Source: Purshia tridentata (taxonomy: Eukaryota > Streptophyta > Magnoliopsida > Rosales > Rosaceae). Taken from it: 64,000 bases of DNA. The notes under the pieces were generated by a model. It was not told where the DNA came from, did not search any database, and worked only from the letters and a program-made list of their open reading frames with translations. This document shows, one piece after another, positions 29,599 to 40,373 of this stretch; within the stretch, counting starts at the first letter, position 1; each line of letters opens with the position of its first letter. The position numbers and the translations under genes are program-made. The stretch spans positions 62,001 to 126,000 of the forward strand of contig QANT01004327.1 in NCBI GenBank assembly GCA_003254885.1, given 5' to 3'.

Positions 29599-31053
29599 TT
29601 AATTGGCTTGGGGTTGGGGAGTAATGGAGACAACCTTACCGTCTTGAATTTGATTCAAAGCAGCCCCACCACCTTGTCTTCCATCCACGGGAACTGGCGG
29701 CGGTGCCACTGTCTGATACGACGAAACCACACCAGCTCCCGCCGTTGTGTAGTACACCTGCCTCCCTGCATTGTCGTAGCCAACCTGTGCAAACCCTTCA
29801 CTGTATGCCCCAACCTTTGCCTGCTGCTGCTGCTGTGTTGCCACTGGCGAACTGTACACAGGAGCTTCGCGGTACACCTCCGGCATCATCCTCTGGTGCA
29901 CTCCATAGTAGGCCTGACCTACTGGTCCGGTCCCTGGTCTATGATCCGGGGCCTGATACACACCGGTGGGGGTTGAAATGAGGTACACAGGCTGCTGCTC
30001 AGGGGTGGCTGGAGCCACAGCCGCCGCCGCCGCCGCAACCGGATAACCTCTTGTGTTCATTTGCCGTTCCGGAAGGTACGCTGCGGCCGCCGGGAATTGC
30101 ATCTGTTGCTGCTGCATTTGAACCGGTGCTATGTTCTCTGAAAACTTGGGAGAATAATATTCACCAGTGTTATAAGCAGCCCTAAGGTTAGGGTTTCCAA
30201 CCTCGTCGGCTTTTCTCAGATAGGCAGTCGGCTCGACGCCACCGGCAATTTGCATTCTCTGCAACTCGTGGATCTGCCTCTGAATCTCAACCTGAGAAAT
30301 CACCGGATCGCCAACCACGTGCTGATCCTCCGATCCAGACACTAAAGCACTCTTCGCAAGCGAATCGGGCACAGTTGGCGAAGGAACAACCGAGTCGACA
30401 GGCATTTTCGCAACTGGAACCGCCGAATATCGGGGCTGATCAAATCCGAACAGAAAATCGGGGTTGGTTGAAGAAGCCGAGACGGGAGCTGTGGGAGAAG
30501 AATCTTCGGGAGACTGGATCTGAACGGAATTCAAAGCGTCGACGAACCACTGGCGCTCGGGCTTGGTGTCGCCAGAGCCGAAGCCGGTGGGGGTCTGAGA
30601 CGGGTTGAGAGGAAAGAGAAAGAGGCGGAGGCGCGCGGGCTTAGCGGAGGCGCGGTAGAGGCGGTCGTACTCGATCATCATGTGGTCGAGGTCCTCGTCG
30701 TTGGTGACGGAGATGAGGGCGTCGAGGTCTTCGCCGGGGAGCTGGTACTTGAAGCAGAGGGCGGTGGTGGTGTCACAGAGGGAGCAGAGCTTGGCGACGA
30801 AGGCGGAGAGCTTGATGTTGCGGTCGACAGAGAGGATCTTGGTGTCGCCGCCGACGTAGGCGAGCTGGTTGTCGTGGGGGCGGGGCTGGATTTTGCCGCC
30901 GTAGCTGCACATGAATTTGACCCTGTAGGCGGCAGAGGCGGCGGAAGAGGGTGGCGGCTGGTCGTCCCAGGAGGCGTTGTCGCAATCGATTTCGCGGGAG
31001 CGCGGGGAGGAGTCGCGGGAGTCCGGGTAGGAGTGGTTGGAGTAGTTCTCCAT
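29599..31053 (-). CDS. PB1-domain-containing protein
   Basis: Intronless gene for a 484-residue cytosolic/nuclear protein with an N-terminal PB1 domain, a ubiquitin-like fold that mediates protein pairing. I chose the start MENYSNHSYPDSRDSSPRSR; an in-frame ATG 39 bases upstream (MKPCFVGC) would add 13 residues that look like leader. PB1 spans about residues 40-140: the basic part KFMCSYGGKIQPRPHDNQL and the acidic OPCA-like part around TNDEDLDHMMIEYDRL are both present, so it could pair in both directions. The rest is low-complexity: Gln runs (QMQQQQMQF, QQQQQ), an Ala run (VAAAAAAVA), and Tyr/Pro-rich segments, likely disordered. GC content and codon use are higher in the PB1 part than in neighbouring genes. 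Specific partners are unknown. Confidence 0.92.
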   Translation of the reverse strand: MENYSNHSYPDSRDSSPRSREIDCDNASWDDQPPPSSAASAAYRVKFMCSYGGKIQPRPHDNQLAYVGGDTKILSVDRNIKLSAFVAKLCSLCDTTTALCFKYQLPGEDLDALISVTNDEDLDHMMIEYDRLYRASAKPARLRLFLFPLNPSQTPTGFGSGDTKPERQWFVDALNSVQIQSPEDSSPTAPVSASSTNPDFLFGFDQPRYSAVPVAKMPVDSVVPSPTVPDSLAKSALVSGSEDQHVVGDPVISQVEIQRQIHELQRMQIAGGVEPTAYLRKADEVGNPNLRAAYNTGEYYSPKFSENIAPVQMQQQQMQFPAAAAYLPERQMNTRGYPVAAAAAAVAPATPEQQPVYLISTPTGVYQAPDHRPGTGPVGQAYYGVHQRMMPEVYREAPVYSSPVATQQQQQAKVGAYSEGFAQVGYDNAGRQVYYTTAGAGVVSSYQTVAPPPVPVDGRQGGGAALNQIQDGKVVSITPQPQAN

Positions 31054-31862
31054 TTTGCAATTGCAGCGACAACCAACAAAACAAGGCTTCAAGTCTTCAA
31101 GGCTTCAAGGCTTTTGGTGGTGTGAGGGACTGGGAGTTGTTCAAGCAAGGGTTTTGGAATCGGTGCGATGAGATTATGAGATGGCCTGGAATCGGTGCGA
31201 TGAGATTCTGAGATGGCCTTGTGATTTCTTCATCATAAACATTTTTTTTTCAAAGGAAACAAAAAATGTTTTTGTTGTTGTGTTGTGAATCACTGAATCT
31301 TGATTGGGTTAGAAGAAAATGCTAGTGTGGCCTAGTGCCGTGGATTTAATCTTCAATTATTATTATTATTATTTTTAACAACGCTCGTGTATCATGCTAT
31401 AGAATATAGATAATTGGATGAGAAGGAAAATAACGTGGAGTGAAGGAGAGAAAACGGAAGATCTTTTGATTATGACACTATTTTTTTAAAAGAATAATAA
31501 ATAAATTTATTTATCAAAGGAAAATAAGGATAAAATAAGTGTATCATGGTTTGTATAGTAGATAAGTTTTTATTCTCAACTAATTAGATCAATTTCAATT
31601 TCTTTAAATAAGTTTTTTAAATAGAAATTTAGGATTAAATACCAAGTTTCAATACTTTTTTACAAAATCAGTTTTGCTCATAATTTTTAAGTTTGACTAC
31701 TAACTAATGAACTTGATTTTTAAAATAGGTCACAAATTTACGACTCATTTGTTTTGGGCTTTATTTATTTGACAAATTTGCCCTTCTATTATCCTTTGCT
31801 CCACATATGATGAGTCTTAGATAAAATTTATAAAGTTTTGATAAAATTGTTCTTGATACTTT

Positions 31863-32058
31863 TTTATTGTTTTATAAATTAGTTAATATAGTCACAATTA
31901 AAACTAAAGTTGAGACTGTACGATACTCAACTTCAAATTCAGTTGTGACTGAATGACAGATTTATTGTTTTATAAATTAGTTAATATAGTCACAACTAAA
32001 ACTAAAGTTAAGACTGTACGACACTCAACTTCAAATTCAGTTGTGACTGAATGACAGT
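31863..32058. repeat. 98-bp tandem duplication with related decayed copies downstream
   Basis: Two adjacent units, 31863-31960 and 31961-32058, begin TTTATTGTTTTATAAATTAG and end GTGACTGAATGACAG, differing at a few positions. Downstream, to about 32270, shorter strings such as CAGTCACAGTTAAGATGTGA repeat the same core. The block may be a decayed larger repeat of this core. Confidence 0.85.
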
Positions 32059-33105
32059 CACAGCTAAAATGTGATACAGTCACAATTAGGTTGTAACTGA
32101 ATTGAAATTTTTTTTAAGAGAAATTATATTACAATATAGTATAAATAGAGGTCAAATCAATATTTTTATTCAAAATAATACTTAGTATAGTGGTTGGAGT
32201 TGTTTTTTTCAACTTACCAAGACAATCATAACTAAATTGTAGACAGTCACAGTTAAGATGTGATTGAATTATTTTTTTTAGTTTTAATACAATATAGTAT
32301 AAATTAATGTAATAATATGGATGTAATATATATATATATATTATTATAGTGGCATGTAATGTAATATTTATGAATTATAGTGCTTTTTACTATATTATTA
32401 TATTTGACTTTTCAACTAGTACTTAATCTAAAATGCTATTAAATTTTGGTACCTAAATTAAAAAATTATTGAAATTTGGCATTTAAAGTCAATTAACTTT
32501 TTTTTTAATGCTTCAATTACTTTTTTTGAATAACAATTTGTATGTGACACAATTCACTATTAATTTGGTGCCAAAGGGCTAAAAGAATTAAACAAAAAAA
32601 CAAAGACACTTATGGGCAATTAATTAATGGCACTTAGGCGGTCATGTATTTATAGCCCGAGTTTGAGTCAGGTGCCATCTTGGTACAATAGCTCAAGTTT
32701 AGGTTATGGTGAATAAATAGGGTGGTATTTAGAAATTTTCAAAACTAGCACTTTTCAAGCGCAGAATTTTTTTAAATTAGAGCTTTGATTCCATGTTAGG
32801 TAACTACTTAATTTCACTATAATAAAACTAGTTAAGGTTCATGATTCATACTAAGTTAACCTTAAATAAACTTTAAATATTCAGATTTATTGATCATCTT
32901 TAATTTTGTACTCATTATGTTACACTGTTTGATTATATGAATTAAAATTTTGAAATGACTTGATCCCAACTTGCATACTAGTTTTGAATAATTTTTAAAA
33001 TATTAAAAATTATTCGTAAAAAAATTTAAAAAGTGGTATTCATAATAGTCTTTAAAACAAAAAAAAATCAAATATTCATAGTAGTCTTGACATTTGATTC
33101 ATAAT

Positions 33106-33192
33106 CAAGGAGTGTAATTTAGGTATTTTCGGCGAAATTTCGCCGAAAATATCGTTACGAAATTTCTGTCGAAATCGAAATTACATTCCTTG
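33106..33192. mobile_element. 87-bp MITE with 15-bp inverted ends and 8-bp target duplication
   Basis: Terminal inverted repeats at 33106-33120 (CAAGGAGTGTAATTT) and 33178-33192 match at 14 of 15 positions. Both sides carry the 8-bp direct repeat TTCATAAT (33098-33105 and 33193-33200). The inside contains the palindrome ATTTTCGGCGAAATTTCGCC-GAAAAT. An 8-bp target duplication fits hAT-type transposition. It lies about 320 bp upstream of the ODR-4 start codon. Confidence 0.88.
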
Positions 33193-33372
33193 TTCATAAT
33201 ATAGAAAAAATATTCATAGTACTAAAATCTATGGTCCATGGATGATCCGTTACAGGTTCATAACCCCGTTTCTCGCAATTAGTGTGGTGTGTGGCCGTAT
33301 AATCTGTCAAATGAACGTTGGGCCTTACTGATCTTCGGCTGAACCATATTTTTGTTTTGATGGGCAGGGCTG

Positions 33373-33394
33373 CCCGGCCCGGCCCGGCCCGGCC
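33373..33394. repeat. Short CCGGC tandem repeat
   Basis: Four to five CCCGG/CCGGC units form a GC-rich island in otherwise AT-rich DNA close before the ODR-4 gene. It may be in the promoter or leader; no function is assigned. Confidence 0.7.
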
Positions 33395-33511
33395 AAGCCA
33401 TTGAACGTTGAGACACCAGTTTGGCCAGTCACAACTCTGAACTCCTCCTCCAGTCGCAGTGCTTGCAGCTCATCGATCCAACCAGAAAACAGAAACTTTG
33501 TCCGTACAGCA

Positions 33512-36500
33512 ATGGTGAAAGCAGTGGTCGGAGAAGAAACCCAGTTCAAATTAGCTGAGGATCGCCTTGAGCAATCCTCTACCGCTTTGCAGGTTCTCTC
33601 TCTACCCGAACACTCACTAAGAGAGACAGAAATGGATAATTCTGATTTTGTTTTTGGTTTTGTTTTGTTTTTTTTAACATGGTGTTTGTTTGCTACGCAA
33701 TTCAGGTGGGGCTTCTCATAGGCAAGCTTAGCTCCACGCTAGATCGAGGCTTCGTCTTCGATTTGGTCCCAACCCCACCAAACGACGCCGGGTCGCCTGC
33801 ATGTTCCCTCTTCGAGCCTGCCAAGGACGACAAGAGGAAGGGACCCAAACCCAAATCTCAGCCCTCCAATTCCTCCTCTCTTTCCATTGACAGTGATTGG
33901 GTTGCTGAACATGCCCGTCAGGTCGATACATATAAAAATGTGCCTATATATATATATATGTATTTCCATTCATGTTGTTTGCATCCATAAAGTCTAAAAC
34001 TTGATCTGATTTCTGGGTTTTGCTTACGGTGCAATGGTGCTCGTGTATTTGTAATAAGGGTTGTGATTGTGTGCAGTTTATGATATTTTAGGTGTCCAGA
34101 ATGTTGGTGGGTGGCATGAAAGTGGTTGGCATTTACATTTGGGCTGGTGATAGCGCGTTTAAGAATTCGACAATTACGCTTTGCCAGGTATTCTTTTGGC
34201 CCTTCATTGGATTGATCTTTGTTTGGTATATTGATGTTTCTTGGCAGGTTGTGATTCTGGGTGCCATATTCTGTATGTACTCTGGATTAAGATAAAATGT
34301 AAATGTTAATGAGTTGAAGCATTACACTGTCTAGCTGTTGCTCCATGAGCTTGTTTAGTGTCGAGAATGATGGCTTTTAGCAGGACAGTGCCCCGTTTAA
34401 TCAGGGAGGACTATATGTAGGAAGGGATGATAAGAGATTAATATTTTGAATGTGGGTTTCCATTTTTAGCTTTCGAATGTTGGATTTTGATATGCTGTTA
34501 AGGCCTATCCAGTAAAGCTGAAATTCATGAAATTAGGTCCAATCCAACTGTTGGTTGTACTTGATGTGAGCTTTTTACTTTCCAAAAACTAATATAATAG
34601 AAGGCATGGACACAAAATCTCTGGACAATTTTAATTTTGGATTGGCAAAGGATGGCCAGGCCAGATGCCGTCAGGTTCTGCCTCTGTGATCACTTCTCTA
34701 TGATGAGATTTTATAATCATAAAAAACCTTAAAGAAAAACTATTCTTGGTTGGTTTACTTGCAAATCATGGGTTGGCACTATGGGGTTGCCTCTATTGAA
34801 TTGAAACTTATCCCATGCTTATTCTGGAGAAAGATTTTTTTTTTTTCCTCCTTTTCTGAAAAGTATATTAATGGAAAGGGCCCTTGCAGACTGTAATGGG
34901 GGTTGCCAAAGCAGCACCCCTTGCAGAGAGTGATTGGGATGAGAGACTGCTTATTCACATTTGTTATAGTCCAAGGAGGTACCTTCCCTACCTGAATTCA
35001 AGTATCCTTTTTCATCTCAATTATGCTGTGTTAGTTACTGTTGAATGTTATTTCAGGCTGGCTAAATAGTTTATTTGTGTAGGTGGACATGCCGAAATTG
35101 CACGTTGGCTTCAAATGTCACGTCAAGCAACCTAAGACCATGTGACTTCAAAATGGGAAGGGTCTTAACTTCTCTTCAAACATTTAGATGCATGCACAAC
35201 TTTGACATCAGGTAATGTCTGCCTTTTCTTCAAGCATTTTTAATCCATTATTGAGTCATGCCCAAAGTCAACACTGAAGTTGATCCCTGATCTTTCTCCA
35301 TGTCTGCTTCACTCTCTGGGTTTGGTTATATTAGGCTTCTGATGAGCAACTTGACATGGAATAGGAATATTGTGCTTTCATAACACTGAACATCATATCC
35401 TATTTATAATTGTATCAATTATTTTGGTATTTGATACCTAGTTCCAACACTAGCACTGTAGTGCCATTCTGGGTTGTGTCTCATGGCAGAGTTTTCCTTA
35501 TCTAGATTACCCATATCTCACAAGAATGCATCAAATGTGCAAACTTTGAGTGAAGCTCTTCGTCATGGGATTTCAATTCATGCAAAAGATCTAAAAAGTG
35601 CAAAAGCCATGTTTGATGGGAATTTGGTAAGTAGCACATTGACTTGCTGCTGCTTTGAAAATTTAATTTTTGTACACGTTTTGAGAATGTAAAAGTGCCA
35701 TACCCGCCATATCTGTTAATGCTCTGGATGACCTGGAGTTTACTCCATCATATGTGATGTCTTTGAAAATATAATGGTTACCAAACATATCTTCTAGGGA
35801 ATCAATAAGCATCATTTTCTAGGTTGACTCTTTTAATCTCCACTTCTCATACAGATCTCTCTGTCTTTCATACAATTTTAGGTGGTTAATAATGATCCCT
35901 GCACATCAGATGGTTTGCATGAAGTAGAATTGCTTATACCATTTATGAAAGATACTGAAGGTGTGCTAAATGCATTTTTTTTAATTTTCATTTTTTCTGT
36001 TTTTTGGTGGTGTCCTGACTATTTTAAGTTTTTATTCTAACATTTGTGGATATTGTGTAAAGCATGCAGCCAAAGAGATTCTGTTGGTGTTCTTGCTTTC
36101 AGTGGTTCTGTGTGTTCCTTTGCATACTTAAATCCAAGAGAACCAATTTCACAAGCTGTTGCTGATATAAAGGTATACAATAAGCATAACTTTTTATTCT
36201 CCATTCTTGATTTTATAATGAAAACTAATTATTCGTTTACTCTCTAAAGGTAAATTGAAATTCACATTTATTAGCAGTTGACTGTACTGCATTGTCCTTA
36301 TCCATTGGGTGTGAATGTTTGTTTAGAAGATATATATATATATATATGTTAACCGTACGCATGTGTATCAAAGTTTGCATTAAAAATGCATTTTCATTGG
36401 GTGCAAGAAATATAAGTTTACTCTATCAATTAATAGATCGCAACTTACAGCGTAGCTTGTAAATCTTGTTATATTGTATATTGAGATTTGAATGTCTATA

Positions 36501-39109
36501 CTAAGGTAAAATCCTGTGGACTTGATGTCCATTTGCACATGATAATGTTTTGGACACTTGAGCCAATCCTTAAGGGTCTTTCTTTAAAAAAAAAAATTTT
36601 ATATTACTCATGAATGACACTGCTTTTTATTATTTGCTCATTTTTCTTTCTGCATAGACCTTGTTGATATTTCATGATACAGTCTTTGCTAGTTTTATCT
36701 CTCATGGCTGTTTCTTATCTCATGTTCCTGTAAAATCTTGAACTGCTTTTATGTTTGTAGGATGATATTATCATGAGTCTGAAGAGTAGACTAGATATCA
36801 TCTGTGATGAGGCAGATGGAGAGACAGGTTCCACTGATGCTAGTAGCCAGGAAGCAAGAGAAGGGATATCCAGCGAAACATATGTTTCTCAAAGTGTCCT
36901 TCAATTGTTAAGGTCTGTTGTGGCTTTTATGTTAATTTTCTCTTTTAATAGAACAAGATTTTCACTATGCATTTGATGATCGTAATCACTCTCTCATTTT
37001 TCACCATATGCTGTTATAAACTTATAAGGAATCTGTGCAAGGCATGTTGGTCAGTGGGTTATATTAGTGTGTTTCCAGTTTCGCATTAGATTTGGTTGCA
37101 CTTATTTTATTTTGAGTGAATAACTAAAGCAATTTGGTCAGTAATCTTGGAATCCTTTTCAATTATTGTAATGATAAAAAACGGTGCAAATATTATGAGG
37201 TGGCACAATTTGTTGCATTTTCTTGGATATCAGAAACTGGTGTCTTTTATGGCCTCTTGGAGTTAGATCACAGCATGATGACTTGATTGATATCATTACC
37301 TAGTGATATAGGAAATATGCTGACACCTTGATATGTCTATTGACTCTGTCTGTCTCTCTGTACAACACCACACCACACCACACCCCCCCGGCGCCCCCCC
37401 CTTTTCCTCTTCTCTTCCCACACCACCGTATGTGGGTAATTCACATTCACCAATTCACCAGTAGCTGCATAGCATTTTGATGAGGCCCTCAAGGACACCA
37501 GCTATGTCTTAACCTTCATTTGCAACATTTTATTTTCCTGTTGTTGGAGGCATAATTTATATAAATAAAGGGATTTAATATCTTTAAGATTATATTTTAC
37601 TTTTTCAGTACAAGTTAAAGCTCATTGTTTACTGCACCTTGCCACAATCGTTATGTGGTTCATAGGTTTGATATTTCATTTCGTGAAGCAGAAGGTTGAA
37701 ATATGAATCATCATTTATGGCTAAAAGTTCATGTTCATGAATCGGTATATTTTCTCTCATGGCTGAACATAATCCGCCACACTGACCACATTTGTTATAT
37801 ATTTTAAAACAGAAGAACATGCAGTCTTTCACTTCCCCGAAGAGTCTTTGTTCCTTGGTTGGCAGGTACATTAGTCTGTGACTACCTACAACCATCTGAG
37901 ACATTGGAGGTTTGTATTTCTGACTTGATGACTAAGATTCCTACTTCTGCTTGTACCAAAACAAAAAAGGAAAGAGAAAACCTACTACTACAGTTTCTTG
38001 GAAACGAAATAAGAAGTAAAGCTTAATGTATATTAGTTTTTTCTCTTAAAAATGGAAGAATAATTCCTTGCTTTTAAAATGTATAGTTTATGTCCAAAAC
38101 ATGTTCTGATGACAGGGATTATGGCAGGGAAACAATCATATACTTCACTTACAATTATACTCTCTACTAAGATATGTCGTAAGGTCTTAGTTGACATTTT
38201 TGGTGTATCCAATTCAGGTCCATATGCATTCAAACATAAATTTGTTTTTGGTAAAAATTAGCCTCACTCTTTCTTGGATTAGATTTGAAATAGGCCCTTA
38301 AATTGCTTACCCACAAGTTCTAGTTGAACCTCACCATGAGTGATGCAATCTTTTGTGATGTTTAAATTTCTATGCTTTTGCAGTCTCCAACCAAAAGTTT
38401 ATCTATATATGTATTATGTACGAGGAATTGCTCACTTTCCATGCTTTGAATTTGGATAATTCATTAAGTTGACTCTTGACTGAATGTGTGGTCCACATTC
38501 AGAGTCTAACAACATAACATTCTTATATGGCCATATTGCTAGACTGTTTAGCGAAAGATTATTACCCTCTATATTATCCAAGGAGATGTACAAATTCTAA
38601 GAATAGTTTGGACATCTTTGTGGGGGTTACCCCATAATATTGTTCTGAATAGTCTCCATTGGACTTGATTTTAAGCAACACAAGCATTTTGGTTTGTCTC
38701 TTTTCAATGGAATCTAGTGTGAAATTGTTTTTGGTTTTGAATGATAACTTAGAGAATAAAATTTTTCAGTCCTTCTGACCTTTTGCTTTTCATGCTCACT
38801 TAGGTTCTAAAAGATCGTTGTGTCGAGTTGTTGTCTATGGAAGCTCCAACGGATACCTCAACAATCTTGGAACCAGAAAGAGAATCCCCCTCTTCAGTCA
38901 CCAAATCATTTTGGGATGTGACAGTGCCTCTTTCCTCAGCATCTAGCTCTTTTTTAGAGAAGAGTGGACTTGACACATTGAGGGGAGAAAGAAGCCGAAA
39001 ATCTGTAGGGTCCTCCAATGTCAACATTGTGGCTGCTGTTATATTCCTTCTCCTTTCTATTGTTGTAGGATATATTTTCATATTTTTTAGGGGATCACGG
39101 TTCAAGTGA
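33512..39109 (+). CDS. ODR-4 homologue (ER-associated membrane protein)
   Basis: Plant homologue of ODR-4, a membrane protein needed in nematodes for trafficking of some G-protein-coupled receptors and in vertebrates associated with the ER and the UFM1 protease UFSP2; its plant role is unclear. Eleven exons: 33512-33592, 33706-33921, 34092-34187, 34890-34978, 35083-35211, 35506-35626, 35882-35960, 36063-36172, 36761-36912, 37825-37909 and 38804-39109; total 1464 bases, 487 residues, all introns GT-AG. Start MVKAVVGEETQFKLAEDRLE is the conserved one, although the frame is open further upstream. Segments include LLIGKLSSTLDRGFVFDLVP, MLVGGMKVVGIYIWAGDSAF and SLPRRVFVPWLAGTLVCDYL. A single C-terminal membrane helix spans about residues 459-481, followed by RGSRFK, fitting a tail-anchored protein with most of the chain in the cytosol. 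Confidence 0.93.
37366..37413 (+). repeat. Low-complexity CA/C-run tract in an ODR-4 intron
   Basis: A CACACCACACC stretch leads into runs of seven to nine C broken by GGCG, then TTTTCCTCTTCT. It stands out against the AT-rich intron and is the kind of tract where assembly errors and length variation are common. Confidence 0.75.
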
Positions 39110-40373
39110 AGCCTCAATTATTCAAATTGGTTGAACTTTTAGTCATTCTATAAAAATGAATTATTTTCTTTTATTGAGTTTCATTTTTATTTTTATGGTT
39201 AAAAAAATGCATTTGACAAGTAGCCAAGGCTGTAACTTTCATGTATTTTTGCATTTCTTGTATAGCTAATGACTCCATGTTCTTTTGTCAAAAATGTGAA
39301 TAATGTCTTAAAAGATTACCTAGTCTAGTTGAGGCTTGTTTTCTCTCCTGATTTTCCCAATTTTTAATAATTATATAATGCCACTTGTCTAGACCTGGCC
39401 AATGAATTAAAATTTGAAAATTTCTTTCAAATTTTATGAAATTTACCTTTTTTTGAGATATTGAAATATTATCAAATCGAAATTTTATTAAAAATATTAA
39501 TTATTTTAGTTTAAATTTCTAACGAAATCAAAATTCTTTTGAAATTTTTTTTAAAATTTTGTCGAAATTCAAAATTTAATTCTTTTAAACCTGACGATGT
39601 ATTGTATTTTAGCATGTTCATGTCATATTATCTTTGTGTTGTATAAAATTATGCTAAATTCAAATCCGATCCATTAACTTATCTTGTTACAATACACAAA
39701 TCCAAACCCAACTCATTAATTTGAGTGTCATTTTATGTTTTTGCTATTTGGTACATCTAAAAATATGGATAAGATTTTGGGTGTATGGCAACCAAATATA
39801 ATTTAGATGTATCAAATATCATAACCCTATTGAATCATATATATGGTTTAATAGGGAAGCAATCGATTAATTAACTATTGTACATACTTTTTCTCATGTT
39901 TATAGCAAGTCCTTAAACTATTCAAATCACATGCTATATATTTTATATCTTCCAAGAAAAATGAGTTTGGCATTGGACTATCACTATGGTCACGGACATA
40001 TTGTGAGCAAGGGATTGAAAATGGGCCTTTATGTAGAAATACAATATATGTGCTAGTCAGAAGTATCTTTGTACTGCTTCTATAACATTAACACATAGAA
40101 AAAACATGGAACTTCCAAAACCATCAATAAGTACCGACGAGTCTCTCCCTCAAGAAGGGCCTGTAACCCCCTCTTAATAGGCTTCAGACTATAAGACTCC
40201 AAAAAGACAATCTTCAAATTGCCTAACAGAGCTAAGCAACCTTACAAAGACTAAATTCTTGGTTTCTACTATAAAAATGTCTAAGAAAAAACTCATCTCC
40301 ACAAGCCCATGAAAAATCAAGGCTTCCAAATAATCATACTACATTTGTAACTGTTCATCACTGTGGAATGCAA
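39110..40373. other. Convergent spacer, 3' flanks of ODR-4 and the PGM-like gene
   Basis: AT-rich, with a region near 39400-39590 rich in GAAATTT/AAATTTC strings that resembles the inside of the 33.1-kb MITE but shows no clear ends. No coding region is supported. Confidence 0.55.

Larger units (their letters stand above)
31054..33511. other. Divergent spacer between the PB1 and ODR-4 genes
   Basis: Very AT-rich middle part. It contains a 98-bp tandem duplication (31863-32058), a small MITE (33106-33192) and a GC-rich CCGGC repeat (33373-33394) about 120 bp before the ODR-4 start. No gene is seen. Confidence 0.65.

Noticed and set aside
30682-31125. Open frames opposite the PB1-domain gene
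   Set aside because: Antisense and shifted frames of a GC-rich coding region; low-complexity products with no domain.
34979-35082. U12-type intron in the ODR-4 gene, because GTATCCTTTT occurs within
   Set aside because: Using that donor shifts the reading frame and loses the conserved SPRR|WTCRNC join; the ordinary GT-AG boundaries keep the frame.
39400-39590. Possible decayed relative of the 33.1-kb MITE
   Set aside because: Shares only AAATTTCG-like strings; no paired ends or target duplication could be found.
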